Assembly: GCF_029433115.1 (NCBI RefSeq)
Contig: NZ_JARNTV010000025.1
Coordinates: 1 to 55,819 of the forward strand
Origin: Sphingomonas sp. AOB5
Lineage (GTDB): Bacteria; Pseudomonadota; Alphaproteobacteria; Sphingomonadales; Sphingomonadaceae
Direction of reading: 5' to 3'
Length of the DNA: 55,819 nucleotides
Under the pieces are notes generated by a model. The model was not told the DNA's origin. It saw only the letters and a list, made by a program, of their open reading frames with translations, and made no database searches. Within the stretch, counting starts at the first letter, position 1, and each line of letters starts with the position of its first letter. Below are positions 45,946 through 55,665 of the stretch, one piece after another. Both the position numbers and the translations under genes were made by a program.

Positions 45946-48264
45946 TCAACGGATCGTAAACACGATCTGGTCGACGACTTTGCCTGACAAATCGACAAGC
46001 CGCAGCCTGTGCTGGCCCCGCCCCGCGGCGATCATCGGACCAGCGCTGGCAAGCCCCAGATCGGTCTTGTCGAGGATCAGCCGGTGGCCCAGCACGTCCC
46101 CCGACACCGCGATCGACAGCTTCTGCCGGTCGGCGGGAATATCGGGATCGATCGCATAGACGCTGCCCGAGGCCGGATTGACGATGCGCGGGCGGCGCGA
46201 TTCGGGCGGGGCGCTGGCGACCAGCGTCAGCCCGGTTCCTTTCAGGAAATATTCGCGGCGCGGCTGCTCCAGTCCGCCGGCAAAGCGGATCGCACGCTCC
46301 TCGACATCGCCCGGGCGGGGCAGTGCCTTGCCGGGATTGCCCTGATGCAGCGCGATCATCACGTCGCGCCACACCGGCGCCGCGCCGCTGGTGCCCGAGA
46401 CGGCGCGCATCGGATCGCCTTCCATGTTGCCGACCCAAACCGCGACGGTGAAACGGTCGGAGAAGCCGACGCACCAATTGTCGCGCATCGCCTTGGACGT
46501 GCCGGTCTTCACCGCGGCCCAGAAAGGCAGGCGCAGCGCCGAATCGAGACCGAAGGTCGCGGCGCGGGCATTGGGATCGGACAGGATATCGCCGACGATC
46601 CATGCCGCCTCGGGCGTGGTCGTGCGGCGCTGGCGCTCGATCTTCTCGCCCTTCACCATCCGCAGCGGGGTCCAGCGCCCGCCCAGCGCGAGGCTGCGAT
46701 AGGCCGCGGCCTGCTCGACCAAAGTCACTTCGGCCGATCCCAGCGCAAGGCTGAAGCCATAATATTGGCCATCCTCGACAAGGCCCGCATAGCCGGTGTC
46801 GAACAGCCGGTCGCGAAACGCCTCGACCCCGACCAACAACAGGGTCCGCACCGCGGGGACGTTGAGCGATCCGGCCAAGGCGACGCGGGCCGAGACCGGC
46901 CCCTTGAAGCCCTTGTCGTAATTCTGGGGCACATAGAGGCCCGAAGCGGTGTCGAGCTGCACCGGCGAATCGTCGAGGATCGACGCGGCGGTCAGATAGC
47001 CCTTCTCGATCGCCTGCGCGTAAAGGAACGGCTTCAGCGTCGACCCGGCCTGACGATAGGCGGTCGCGCCATTGACCGCGGGCGCAGTCGAGGCGCCGCC
47101 GATGCCGCCGACCAGCGCCAGCACGTCGCCACTGGCATTATCGACCACCACCACCGCGCCATCGCGCGCGCGGGTGCCGCCAAGGCCCTGCAGCTGCCGC
47201 CGCAATGCCTCGATCGCCGCACGCTGGATGCGGGCATCGATCGTGGTGGTGATCTTCAGACCCGGCTTGCGCAGCAGCATGTCCGCCAGATGCGGCGCAA
47301 GCCCCGGATCGAGCGCAAGGCTGCGCGCCGGGCCGAGCATCGCGACGGCCGCGGGCAGGAAGCGGCTGCAGTCCCTTTCCTTCGACAAGGCACAGGCGCG
47401 CTGGGCGACCTTGGGCGCGGGCGCACCCGGTTCGGGCAGCAGTGCTGCGAGCAACAGCGCATCGTCGCGGGTCAGCGCCGCCGGGGTCTTGCCGAACAGG
47501 CCGAGCGCCGCCGCGCCGATCCCCTGCGCTTCGCCGCGGAACCCGGCAAGGTTGAGATAGGCTTCGAGGATCTCGTCCTTGTTCCAACGCGCCTCCAGCG
47601 CCCAGGCAGCGCGCATCTGGCGCAATTTGTCCCAGGTGCCGCGCTGGCCCGGCGCGGCGAGATCGGGCGCGAGGAAGCCCGCGACCTGCATCGACAAAGT
47701 GGAAGCGCCACGCGAGCGCTTGCCCTCGAACCGGTCGCGGATCGAGCCGCCGAGCGACAGCCAGTCGACCCCGCCATGCTCGCGGAAACGCCGGTCCTCG
47801 GCCGCGAGAATCGTCTCGCGTGCATCGGGCGAGATATCGCCCAGCTTCGTCCAGCCAAGGCGGCGGACCTGATAATCGATGCGCGAACTGTCGAGCAGCA
47901 CGCCATTGCGATCGTACAGCCAGGCTTCGGACGGGGTATAGCGCGCGCGTTGCTGGGCATAATCGGGCAGCAGCGGCGGGAAGGTGATCCAGTCGAGTGT
48001 GGCATAGCCGCCGACCAGCAGCGCCGCGACGCTCGCCACGATCCGCGGCGGGGTGAGGATGCCGCGCCAGCCGCGTTCGTCCCAATCCTGCTCGAGCAGC
48101 GCGGTCCGTTCGCGCAGCCACCGGATCGCGCTCCCGGCGAAGGCGGAGGTGCGACCCCGCAGCCGGCCCCAGCTGTCGGCAATCCGATTGCGGAGATCGC
48201 CAAAGGTGGGTCCCCGCTTTCGCGGGGACGGCGACGAACCCTGGCTACCTTCCGCGTCGCTCAC
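45946..48264 (-). CDS. pbpC: Penicillin-binding protein 1C
   Basis: 772 residues from GTG 48264. Cytoplasmic tail (1-65), one membrane helix (~70-90), then the glycosyltransferase domain (EDRRFREHGGVDWLSLGGSIRDRFEGKRSRGASTLSMQ) and the transpeptidase domain: STLK (Ser nucleophile), SLN and KTGTS motifs. The C-terminal ~90 residues form the BiPBP_C beta domain. It polymerises and possibly crosslinks peptidoglycan. It starts 1 nt after the alpha-2-macroglobulin stop, the conserved yfhM-pbpC pairing. A palindromic repeat lies within the 5' coding region. Confidence 0.93.
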   Translation of the reverse strand: MSDAEGSQGSSPSPRKRGPTFGDLRNRIADSWGRLRGRTSAFAGSAIRWLRERTALLEQDWDERGWRGILTPPRIVASVAALLVGGYATLDWITFPPLLPDYAQQRARYTPSEAWLYDRNGVLLDSSRIDYQVRRLGWTKLGDISPDARETILAAEDRRFREHGGVDWLSLGGSIRDRFEGKRSRGASTLSMQVAGFLAPDLAAPGQRGTWDKLRQMRAAWALEARWNKDEILEAYLNLAGFRGEAQGIGAAALGLFGKTPAALTRDDALLLAALLPEPGAPAPKVAQRACALSKERDCSRFLPAAVAMLGPARSLALDPGLAPHLADMLLRKPGLKITTTIDARIQRAAIEALRRQLQGLGGTRARDGAVVVVDNASGDVLALVGGIGGASTAPAVNGATAYRQAGSTLKPFLYAQAIEKGYLTAASILDDSPVQLDTASGLYVPQNYDKGFKGPVSARVALAGSLNVPAVRTLLLVGVEAFRDRLFDTGYAGLVEDGQYYGFSLALGSAEVTLVEQAAAYRSLALGGRWTPLRMVKGEKIERQRRTTTPEAAWIVGDILSDPNARAATFGLDSALRLPFWAAVKTGTSKAMRDNWCVGFSDRFTVAVWVGNMEGDPMRAVSGTSGAAPVWRDVMIALHQGNPGKALPRPGDVEERAIRFAGGLEQPRREYFLKGTGLTLVASAPPESRRPRIVNPASGSVYAIDPDIPADRQKLSIAVSGDVLGHRLILDKTDLGLASAGPMIAAGRGQHRLRLVDLSGKVVDQIVFTIR
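48210..48229. repeat. Palindromic repeat inside the pbpC coding region
   Basis: GTCCCCGC-TTTC-GCGGGGAC, an 8-bp perfect hairpin of the kind usually seen between genes in sphingomonads. Here it is translated as part of SPRKRGPT in the cytoplasmic tail of PBP1C, near residues 13-20, where an insertion is tolerated. Confidence 0.6.
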
Positions 48265-48265
48265 G

Positions 48266-51200
48266 TCACCTTTGTGCCACGGTCACCGGCTGGTTGGGCA
48301 CCTGCGAGCGGATCGCGGGCGAATACATCGCCTCGACCCGGGTCGCGGGCAGGTTGAAGGTACCGGCGGCATTCAGGCGCATCACATAGGTGACGGTGAA
48401 GCTGCCGCGCGGGACCCAGCCGAAATAGGCGCGCCAATTGTCGCGCCCGCGCTCGATATAGCTGGGCTGGATTCCCTCGCCCGATCCGGCCGCATCGCCC
48501 AGCATCGCCGACTGGCCGCCCAGATTGCTGACGACGGTCGCACCCGCTGGCACCGGATCGCTGACCACCACCCAGTTGCGCTCGGCACTGGCTTCGACCG
48601 TGATCGTCACCTTGACCACGTCGCCGCGCGAAAGTGTGCCGGGCTTGAACGCCTGGATCACTTCGGTGGTCTTGGTCATCTTGTACCCGGCGTTCAGCGT
48701 CTGGGTGAGCGGCACCGCCGCCTTGACCGAGACGAAAGCCCAGGGACCGGTGCCGCCCGACTGGGTCATCACCAGCGGCGTGCTGGCGGCGGGCAGCGCG
48801 AAGCTGAAGCTGCGCTGCGGTTCCATCAGCGGCCAGGGGCGGCTGATCGTCTGGCCGCCCAGCGTGCCGGTGGTGATCCCGGTGATCGCTTCGGCCGGAT
48901 AGAGCGCCATGAAGCGCCGCGCCGCGACCGTGCCCCAGGCATTGGCCGTGGTCGTGTCCCAATGGCCGCGCGTCTGGCGCATCGCCACGCCGACCATCAT
49001 CTTGCCCGAGTCATTCTCCCAGCCGGGGCGGCCGAGCGTGACCAGCACGGCCTTGAGCGCCGCTTCGTCGTCCGACGACATCAGCCACCATGGGCTGTTG
49101 CCCTTGTCTGACAGATCGACGCGCGTGCCTTCATAGACGAGGCGGGTACGCAGCACCTTCTCGGCCTCGGCGCGCAGGGCGTTGCCATTGGCAAGGCCCG
49201 GAACGCGCTGCAGCGCCGAGATATAGTCGGCGAGCGTGGCGGTCGGCATTTCCGTCGCCGGGATGCCAAGCTGGCCGAGCATCGCCGGAGTCGCGGCGCC
49301 ATTGCGGGCGAGCGCCGCGAAGGCAGCGACCCGCTGGAGCCGGACATCGCCATAATCCTCGCGGCGCAGGCGGCCATCGAGCACCGCCTTCAGCGCATCG
49401 ATCATCTTCGCCTTCGGCCCATCCGGCAGCGGCAGGCCCGCTTCGGCGGTGATCGAGAGGAGATAGGCGGTCAGCGCTTCCGATCCCGCCAGCTTGTCGT
49501 TGACGAAGTAGCGCGCCAGCCCGTCACCATCGATATAGGCGGGCAGCTCGGCGGCGATCAGGTTCCACGCCCCCGAATCGCCCGTCGCGATCGCACGCGA
49601 GGTGCGCTGCTCGAGGCAATTATAGGGATAGCGCAGCATGTAATCGCGCACGCCAGTAAGCGGCGGGGCGAGCGTATCGGCCAGCAGCACATCGACCGAG
49701 CCGCGGCCCGGCAGCGCCCCTGCAGGCGGCGCGATGTTGAAGCTGGTGCCGCTGCCGACCCGCGCCAGCGTCGCCGCCCAGGTTTCGACCGGCACGGCAG
49801 GCACCACCTGCTGCGTCACCGAAACCTTGTCGACTGCCTTTCCGTCGGCACTCTTCGCTTCGACGGTCCAGTTGAGATTGCCCTCATTGGCAGGCGCGGT
49901 GAGGTTCCACGCGACCGGCACGGCGCCGCCCGCGGGGATATCGACCGTCAGCGGATTGCCGGTGGCAACTGCCGGATCGAGCTTCACCGTGGCGGTGACC
50001 TTCATCGGCTTGTCCGAGCCGTTGCGCAGGGTGAAGACCGAGCTGTAGCGGTCGCCGGTGCGCACCAGCGGCGGGATGCCGGAGAAGATGCTGAGATCCT
50101 GCGCCGATCGGATCACCGCTTCGCCGGTGCCGAACTGGGCGGTGCCGTTGGTGGCGATTGCGACCAGGCGGAAGCTGGTCAGCGCGTCGGACAGCGGCAC
50201 CTGGACCTTGGCGCGGCCATTGGCGTCGAGATCGACCTTGCCCTTCCACAGCAGCACCGGCTGGAAATTTTCGCGGTTCAGCCCCGAGAGATCGCCGCCG
50301 CCGCCACCGCCAGCCTCGACCGCCTTCTTGCCGTAATGCCGCTTGCCGACGACCTGCATCTGCGCGGTCGAGGTCAGCACCGAGAGCGGGCGGCTACCCA
50401 TCATCGCGGTCAGCACGTCCCAGCTTTCGTTGGGCGAGAGGATCAGCAGCGCTTCGTCCACCGCGGCGAAGGCGACATCGGCCTGTGCGGCGGGCTTGCC
50501 GTCGGGCGTCTTCACCTCGACCTCGACGGTCGCGGTGTCGCGCGCGGCGTACTTCTCCTTGTCGGCCTTCACCGCGACGCCGAGGCGATGCGAATCCCAG
50601 CCCACCTTCACCCGGGCGATGCCGACGCGGTAGCTCGGCTTGGCGAGATCGACCGTCGCGGTCGGCTTGCCGCCATCCTTGGAGAAGATGTTGGTGCCCC
50701 AGTCGCGCGCGGTATCGGCGCGCCATGCCTGCCAGCCGTCGACACGGCCGCGCACGGCCATGACCGAGACATAGACGTCGGGCGCATAATCGCCCGGCAT
50801 CGGCACTTCGATCACCGGATCGGTGCCGGTCAGGCCGACAACGAAGCTGCTGAGCACGCCTTCGCGCTCGACCGTGACGAGCGCGGTCGCTTCGCGGAAC
50901 GGCATGCGCACCTGGAATTTGGCAGTCTCGCCTGCCTTATATTCCTGCTTCTCGGGGATGACGTCCATGCGGTCGCCATTGTCGCCGCCGAACCACCATT
51001 CGTCCTCGCCTGCCAGCCACACCGACTGGACCGCGCGTGCGACGTTTCCGTTGGCGTCCTTGGCGCTGGCGACGGCATAGATTTCGCCCGACACGCCGGG
51101 ATTGACCTGACAGGTGGCAAGCCCCTGCGCATCGGTGGTCGCCGAGCAGGTCGCGGCGATGCGCGTGGTGCGCATCTGATTGTCATAGGCATAGAAGCCG

Positions 51201-54034
51201 CCGATCAGGCGGCGCCGCGCGGTCAGTATCTCGCGGCTGAACAGCTCGACCGAGATCGCCTGCCCCGCAATCGGCTTGCCCGAGGTATCGAGCGCGACGA
51301 AGCGCAGGCGCAGATCGTCCTGCTTCATCAGCCAGCCATCGGTCTTCACGCCCAGCTGCACCGCCGAGGTGTAGATCGGGATGCGGCGCGAGGCGGTCAG
51401 GATCTCGCCATTGGCATCCTGATAATCCATCTCGACCACCATCGAGGTGGTGTCGGTCAGCGTCTGCGGCACATCGACGCTGGTGCGCGCCGATCCTTCG
51501 CCGTTCAGCGTCGAGGGCAGCGTCTGGGTCGGCGGCAGCGCCGGGCCGGACTCATATTCCTCGTCATTGCCGTCGATCGGCTTGACCCCCTCGGTCAGCG
51601 GCTGGCCGCCAAAGCTGTAGCCTTCATAGCCCGCAGGGGTGCGGAAGCCGGGGAAATAGCCGACGCGCAGCTCGACCGGCAGGTTCGACGCCCCGCCACC
51701 CGAGAGGTAGCCCGCGAACAGATCGAGCGGCACGGTGGTCGGGCGGACCAGCGCGTCCTTGGGCCCGGTCACGCTCGCGCGCATCGTCGGCAGGCGATAT
51801 TCGTCGATCTTGAACGACTGGTCGGTCCAGATCGTCTGCTCGGTGCCTGCTGCGTCCTTGTAGACCACCTGCAGATCGTAATCGCCCATCGGCGCGCCCT
51901 GCGGCGCGGTCCAGTCGGTCTCGCCGTTTCCGTTGGCGTCGATCGCGATCGGCAGTTCGAACTTGGTGTCCGACCCGCGATGCGACAGGCGCAGCGTGCC
52001 GGTGAGCGCGGTGCCCGGGCCGAAGCCCTTGGCGACCGGCTTGCGGACGATGTGCTTCATGTGGATCGCCTCGCCCTGACGGACGAGCGAGCGGTCGAAT
52101 ACGGTGTGGAAGATGTCGCCGGCCGGATCCCAGCCATAGGGCAGGTCGAAATCGCTCGGGCGGATGCCCTCGCCCCAGCTCGACAGGTTGAAGCTGAAAT
52201 CGTCGCCCTTGCGCGCCGAGATCATCAGCGGATGCGCGCCGCCATCGTCGCAGCTCGACCAGCTTTCCGGCTCGGGCAGGCCCGCGGGCACGCCGAGACG
52301 GCCCGAGGCATCGGTGGTGCCCTTTGCCAGCAGCTGACCGGTGCAGCTGTCGGTGATCTGGACATTCGCTTCGCCCACGCCCGCGCCGCTATCGAGCGCG
52401 GTCACCCAGACCAGCGAGCCTTCGCGGCCCCATTTGAAATGGACCGTCATGTTGGTGACCAGCGCGCCGGCAGCGACATAGCGCGTCGCCTTGCGGCCGA
52501 GCAGCGCCTCGCCCAGCCGCGGGCTGGCGATCTCGACGACATAGAATCCGGGCTTGCCCAGATTGATGCCGACGACTTCGAATTCCTTGCCCGCGCTGGG
52601 CAGGCCGAACTGATAATTGGAGGCGCCCGCGACGCCCGCCAGGATCGACTTGGCGCCGGTCTGGTTGATCCGCACGGTTTCCTTGCCGCGCTTCACTTCG
52701 TCCGACTTGTAATCGTCGGCATCGTCGATGGTGCGCAGCCACTTGGCGACTTCGCCGTCGCTGTCGACCTTCAGCGTCTGGCCCGACAGCATCAGGCGGC
52801 TGCTGGCCAGCTGCGGCTCGACATTGCGGACGGTGACGGGAAGCGTGCCGCCTTCCTTCAGCTCGAGAATGCCGAAGGTCGCGGCAAACTTCACCAGCGG
52901 CGGCGGCTGGTCGAAACGCACTTCGAGCGGGAAGCGCTCGCCATTGCTGAGCTTGCGGCCGCTTTCGTCGGCGATGCCCGCGGGCAGCACCAGCTTGGCG
53001 GTCATATCGGCTGGCAGCGGCGCCTTGAACTTCACGTCGCCGACGAACGCCTTGTTCTTGTCGCTGTCGCTCAGGATCGGGGTGAGTTCCTTGCCGTCGG
53101 GCAGGGTGATGCGGATCGCCTCGGCCTGCGCCTTGGGGATCGGCGCGGAGAAGCGGACCCATGCTTCCTGCACCGGGCTGCACCCGGCCTGCGGATTGAC
53201 CCGCGAACATTCGAAGCGCGCCGTGAACGGCTTGCGCACGGTGAAGTCGAAACGCTGGTCGGCGCCCGCGACGCGGCCGGTGGGGCTCTTGATGTCCTTG
53301 CCCCACATCAGCGCCATGTCCTTGCCCGCGGGCAGGGCACGCTTGCAGCGCAATGCGACAAGGCTCTCGGTCGCCTTGGCGCGATCCTCGGCCTTTGCGG
53401 GCAGCGTCTGGGGCAGGCCGGCATCGGTCAGGAAGCTGCGCACTTCCCAGCGATCGGTGCCGAGATCGGTCAGCAGCTTGGCGGGCACGTCGCCGCCCAG
53501 CACCTCGACCGGGATCTTCTCGCCAATGCCGTCGACCGCGCAATAGGCGCCGGTGGCGACCGAGGCGCGATCCACGCCCATGTTCGCGGCGACGATGAAG
53601 ACCTGGTCTTCCTCGATCTCGCTCGAATAGCGGCTGGGCAGCACGGCGCGGGCGATGGGGCCGCCCGAATCGACGGTGAATTCGCGTTGGCCGACCAGAT
53701 CATAGCCGGACAGGGTCTTCAGCTTGTCGCGGAAGGCGAATTTGCAGGTCACGCCGCCGGGCAGCGGATTGGCAAATTCATAGACGAAGGTCTGCTGATC
53801 GACCCAGCGCCCCTCGCCCGCGACCGGGCATTCGACCTTGAACGGCGAAGCCGCGCGGGGATCGCCCAGAGGCACCATCGGATGGGTGAAGCGCACGGTG
53901 AAGCGCTCGATCGCGCCGTCGCCGATGCCGGGGGTGGCCATTTCGACCTGGGGACTATTGTCCCCGAATGCAGCGACCGCACCGATTGGCGCGAGCGCCA
54001 GAGCCAGCAACGCAAAGCGAGCACCGAGCTTCAT
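48266..54034 (-). CDS. Bacterial alpha-2-macroglobulin (YfhM type, thioester-containing)
   Basis: 1922 residues with signal peptide MKLGARFALLALALAPIGAVAA. Domain order follows bacterial A2Ms: N-terminal MG domains (with MG1-like and Alpha-2-MRAP regions up to ~800), the bait region near 800-1000, then DVLLADTLAPPLTG and the thioester CLEQ at Cys1473-Gln1476 within YPYNCLEQRTSRA, followed by the TED helices and the C-terminal MG/LRS domain. It lacks an obvious lipobox, so it appears soluble in the periplasm. It traps intruding proteases and, with PBP1C (next gene, 1-nt gap), is thought to protect and repair the wall after breach. Confidence 0.93.
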   Translation of the reverse strand: MKLGARFALLALALAPIGAVAAFGDNSPQVEMATPGIGDGAIERFTVRFTHPMVPLGDPRAASPFKVECPVAGEGRWVDQQTFVYEFANPLPGGVTCKFAFRDKLKTLSGYDLVGQREFTVDSGGPIARAVLPSRYSSEIEEDQVFIVAANMGVDRASVATGAYCAVDGIGEKIPVEVLGGDVPAKLLTDLGTDRWEVRSFLTDAGLPQTLPAKAEDRAKATESLVALRCKRALPAGKDMALMWGKDIKSPTGRVAGADQRFDFTVRKPFTARFECSRVNPQAGCSPVQEAWVRFSAPIPKAQAEAIRITLPDGKELTPILSDSDKNKAFVGDVKFKAPLPADMTAKLVLPAGIADESGRKLSNGERFPLEVRFDQPPPLVKFAATFGILELKEGGTLPVTVRNVEPQLASSRLMLSGQTLKVDSDGEVAKWLRTIDDADDYKSDEVKRGKETVRINQTGAKSILAGVAGASNYQFGLPSAGKEFEVVGINLGKPGFYVVEIASPRLGEALLGRKATRYVAAGALVTNMTVHFKWGREGSLVWVTALDSGAGVGEANVQITDSCTGQLLAKGTTDASGRLGVPAGLPEPESWSSCDDGGAHPLMISARKGDDFSFNLSSWGEGIRPSDFDLPYGWDPAGDIFHTVFDRSLVRQGEAIHMKHIVRKPVAKGFGPGTALTGTLRLSHRGSDTKFELPIAIDANGNGETDWTAPQGAPMGDYDLQVVYKDAAGTEQTIWTDQSFKIDEYRLPTMRASVTGPKDALVRPTTVPLDLFAGYLSGGGASNLPVELRVGYFPGFRTPAGYEGYSFGGQPLTEGVKPIDGNDEEYESGPALPPTQTLPSTLNGEGSARTSVDVPQTLTDTTSMVVEMDYQDANGEILTASRRIPIYTSAVQLGVKTDGWLMKQDDLRLRFVALDTSGKPIAGQAISVELFSREILTARRRLIGGFYAYDNQMRTTRIAATCSATTDAQGLATCQVNPGVSGEIYAVASAKDANGNVARAVQSVWLAGEDEWWFGGDNGDRMDVIPEKQEYKAGETAKFQVRMPFREATALVTVEREGVLSSFVVGLTGTDPVIEVPMPGDYAPDVYVSVMAVRGRVDGWQAWRADTARDWGTNIFSKDGGKPTATVDLAKPSYRVGIARVKVGWDSHRLGVAVKADKEKYAARDTATVEVEVKTPDGKPAAQADVAFAAVDEALLILSPNESWDVLTAMMGSRPLSVLTSTAQMQVVGKRHYGKKAVEAGGGGGGDLSGLNRENFQPVLLWKGKVDLDANGRAKVQVPLSDALTSFRLVAIATNGTAQFGTGEAVIRSAQDLSIFSGIPPLVRTGDRYSSVFTLRNGSDKPMKVTATVKLDPAVATGNPLTVDIPAGGAVPVAWNLTAPANEGNLNWTVEAKSADGKAVDKVSVTQQVVPAVPVETWAATLARVGSGTSFNIAPPAGALPGRGSVDVLLADTLAPPLTGVRDYMLRYPYNCLEQRTSRAIATGDSGAWNLIAAELPAYIDGDGLARYFVNDKLAGSEALTAYLLSITAEAGLPLPDGPKAKMIDALKAVLDGRLRREDYGDVRLQRVAAFAALARNGAATPAMLGQLGIPATEMPTATLADYISALQRVPGLANGNALRAEAEKVLRTRLVYEGTRVDLSDKGNSPWWLMSSDDEAALKAVLVTLGRPGWENDSGKMMVGVAMRQTRGHWDTTTANAWGTVAARRFMALYPAEAITGITTGTLGGQTISRPWPLMEPQRSFSFALPAASTPLVMTQSGGTGPWAFVSVKAAVPLTQTLNAGYKMTKTTEVIQAFKPGTLSRGDVVKVTITVEASAERNWVVVSDPVPAGATVVSNLGGQSAMLGDAAGSGEGIQPSYIERGRDNWRAYFGWVPRGSFTVTYVMRLNAAGTFNLPATRVEAMYSPAIRSQVPNQPVTVAQR

Positions 54035-54258
54035 GGCATCTTTCCCCTAAGGCCGGGCGCGACGATAGTGCGACGTCATGGCGTGTCCAGCGAACATTTG
54101 GCTGGACGAACGCGGCGCGACGTGAGCGGGCATCGCGACCGCGCGCTTGGCGGTCGGCATCTACGATAGCCGCCATAATGGACTGAATAGTCGCGCCAAG
54201 TCCTTGAGCGCGCTCGCCACGGCCCGGATAGTCATCGCTCCGAATCGGAGGGGTCGCG

Positions 54259-55665
54259 TTGGGGGCAGCGACGTTCATTGCTGCCGGCATCATCGCCGGG
54301 ATCGACGCGATTGCGCGCGAGGCGACGCTGTTCGCGGCGATCTGGTTCCTGGCCGGCGGGATCGACGACCTGATGGTCGATCTGGTCTATGGCTGGCGGC
54401 GGCTGCAGCTGTGGTGGCGCGGCCCTGTCCCCGAACCGGTCCTGCCTCCGGCGACAGCGCCCGGCCGGATCGCGATCTTCGTGCCTGCCTGGGATGAATC
54501 GCGGGTGATCGGAGCGATGCTGGGCACAGCGCTCGCGCGGTTCGACTATCCCGATTATCGTATCTTCGTCGGTACTTATCCCAACGACCCCGCGACGATC
54601 GATGCGGTTGCGGCCATTGCCGAGCACGACTCGCGGGTGCGGCTGGTGATCGGTCCGAATCCCGGCCCAACCACCAAGGCCGATTGCCTGAACGCCCTGT
54701 GGCGCGCGCTGCTGCGCGACGAGGCCCGCGACGGCGAGCGGGTGATGGCGATCGCGCTCCACGATGCCGAGGATATGGTTCATCGGCTCGAGCTGCGGGT
54801 CTTCGCGCACGAGCTGAACGGGTACGATGCGGTCCAGCTGCCCGTCATGCCGCTGCGCAAGGCGGGGTCGCCATTGGTCTCGGGTCACTATTGCGACGAG
54901 TTCGCCGAGGCACACGCCAAGCAAATGCCGGTGCGTCAGACCCTGCGCGCCGGGCTGCCCTTTGCGGGGACCGGCTGCGCGATCCGTCGCGAGATGATCG
55001 GACGGATCGCCGATGTACGCGGCGGGGCGCCGTTCGATGCCGAAAGCCTGACCGAGGATTATGAGCTGGGCCTGACCATCGCCGCGATGGGCGGACGGAC
55101 GGTATTTACGCGCACGCCGGAAGCGCCGGGCGGTCCGCCGGTGGCGGTTCGCGCCTATTTCCCTGACCGGTTCGATGCCGCCGCGAAGCAGAAGGCGCGA
55201 TGGATGACCGGAATCGCACTGGCGGGCTGGGACCGCACCGGATGGAGCCGCGCAGGCGCGATCGGCGATCACTGGATGCGGATGCGCGACCGGCGTGCGA
55301 TCCTCGAGATTCCGGTGCTGGCGCTGGCCTATCTGGCGCTGGCGACATGGGCGCTCTCGCTGGCAGGGCATATCGCCATGCAATCGCCGCTGCCCGCCTA
55401 TCCCGCATGGATCGGCTGGCTGCTGGGGTTCAATTTCGCGCTGCTGGGCTGGCGGGTGGCAATCCGCACCCTGTTCGTGACCCGCGCCTATGGCTGGCGC
55501 GAGGCACGCTGGTCGCCGTTGCGGCTCATGGTCGGCAACATGGTGGCGCTGGCCGCGGCGCGGCTGGCGATGCTGCGCTATCTGGCCATGCTGGCCGGCG
55601 CTGTCCCGCAATGGGACAAGACCGAGCATGATTTCCCCGAAGATGCCGAGCTGGCAGCCGGATGA
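54259..55665 (+). CDS. NfrB-like membrane glycosyltransferase (GT2)
   Basis: 468 residues from TTG 54259, supported by GGAGGGG 6 nt upstream. One N-terminal membrane segment, then a GT2 domain: IAIFVPAWDESRVIGAML, ALHDAEDMVHRLELRVF (the D-x-D-like metal site), TEDYELGLTIAAMGGRT and KQKARWMTGIALAGW (Q-x-x-RW family motif). Two to four C-terminal helices follow. Similar to the phage N4 adsorption protein NfrB, which makes a surface polysaccharide with NfrA; here the polymer is unknown. The stop overlaps the next start (ATGA). Confidence 0.85.
   Translation: MGAATFIAAGIIAGIDAIAREATLFAAIWFLAGGIDDLMVDLVYGWRRLQLWWRGPVPEPVLPPATAPGRIAIFVPAWDESRVIGAMLGTALARFDYPDYRIFVGTYPNDPATIDAVAAIAEHDSRVRLVIGPNPGPTTKADCLNALWRALLRDEARDGERVMAIALHDAEDMVHRLELRVFAHELNGYDAVQLPVMPLRKAGSPLVSGHYCDEFAEAHAKQMPVRQTLRAGLPFAGTGCAIRREMIGRIADVRGGAPFDAESLTEDYELGLTIAAMGGRTVFTRTPEAPGGPPVAVRAYFPDRFDAAAKQKARWMTGIALAGWDRTGWSRAGAIGDHWMRMRDRRAILEIPVLALAYLALATWALSLAGHIAMQSPLPAYPAWIGWLLGFNFALLGWRVAIRTLFVTRAYGWREARWSPLRLMVGNMVALAAARLAMLRYLAMLAGAVPQWDKTEHDFPEDAELAAG

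Noticed and set aside
46009..48357. A 782-codon open frame opposite pbpC
   Set aside because: Same kind of antisense shadow: low-complexity Arg/Asp/His composition and no motifs, while the minus strand has all PBP1C motifs.
50336..54169. A 1277-codon open frame on the plus strand opposite the macroglobulin gene
   Set aside because: It is His/Arg/Asp/Gly-rich with no domain, no ribosome-binding site, and lies antisense to a complete alpha-2-macroglobulin gene. High third-position GC creates such frames.
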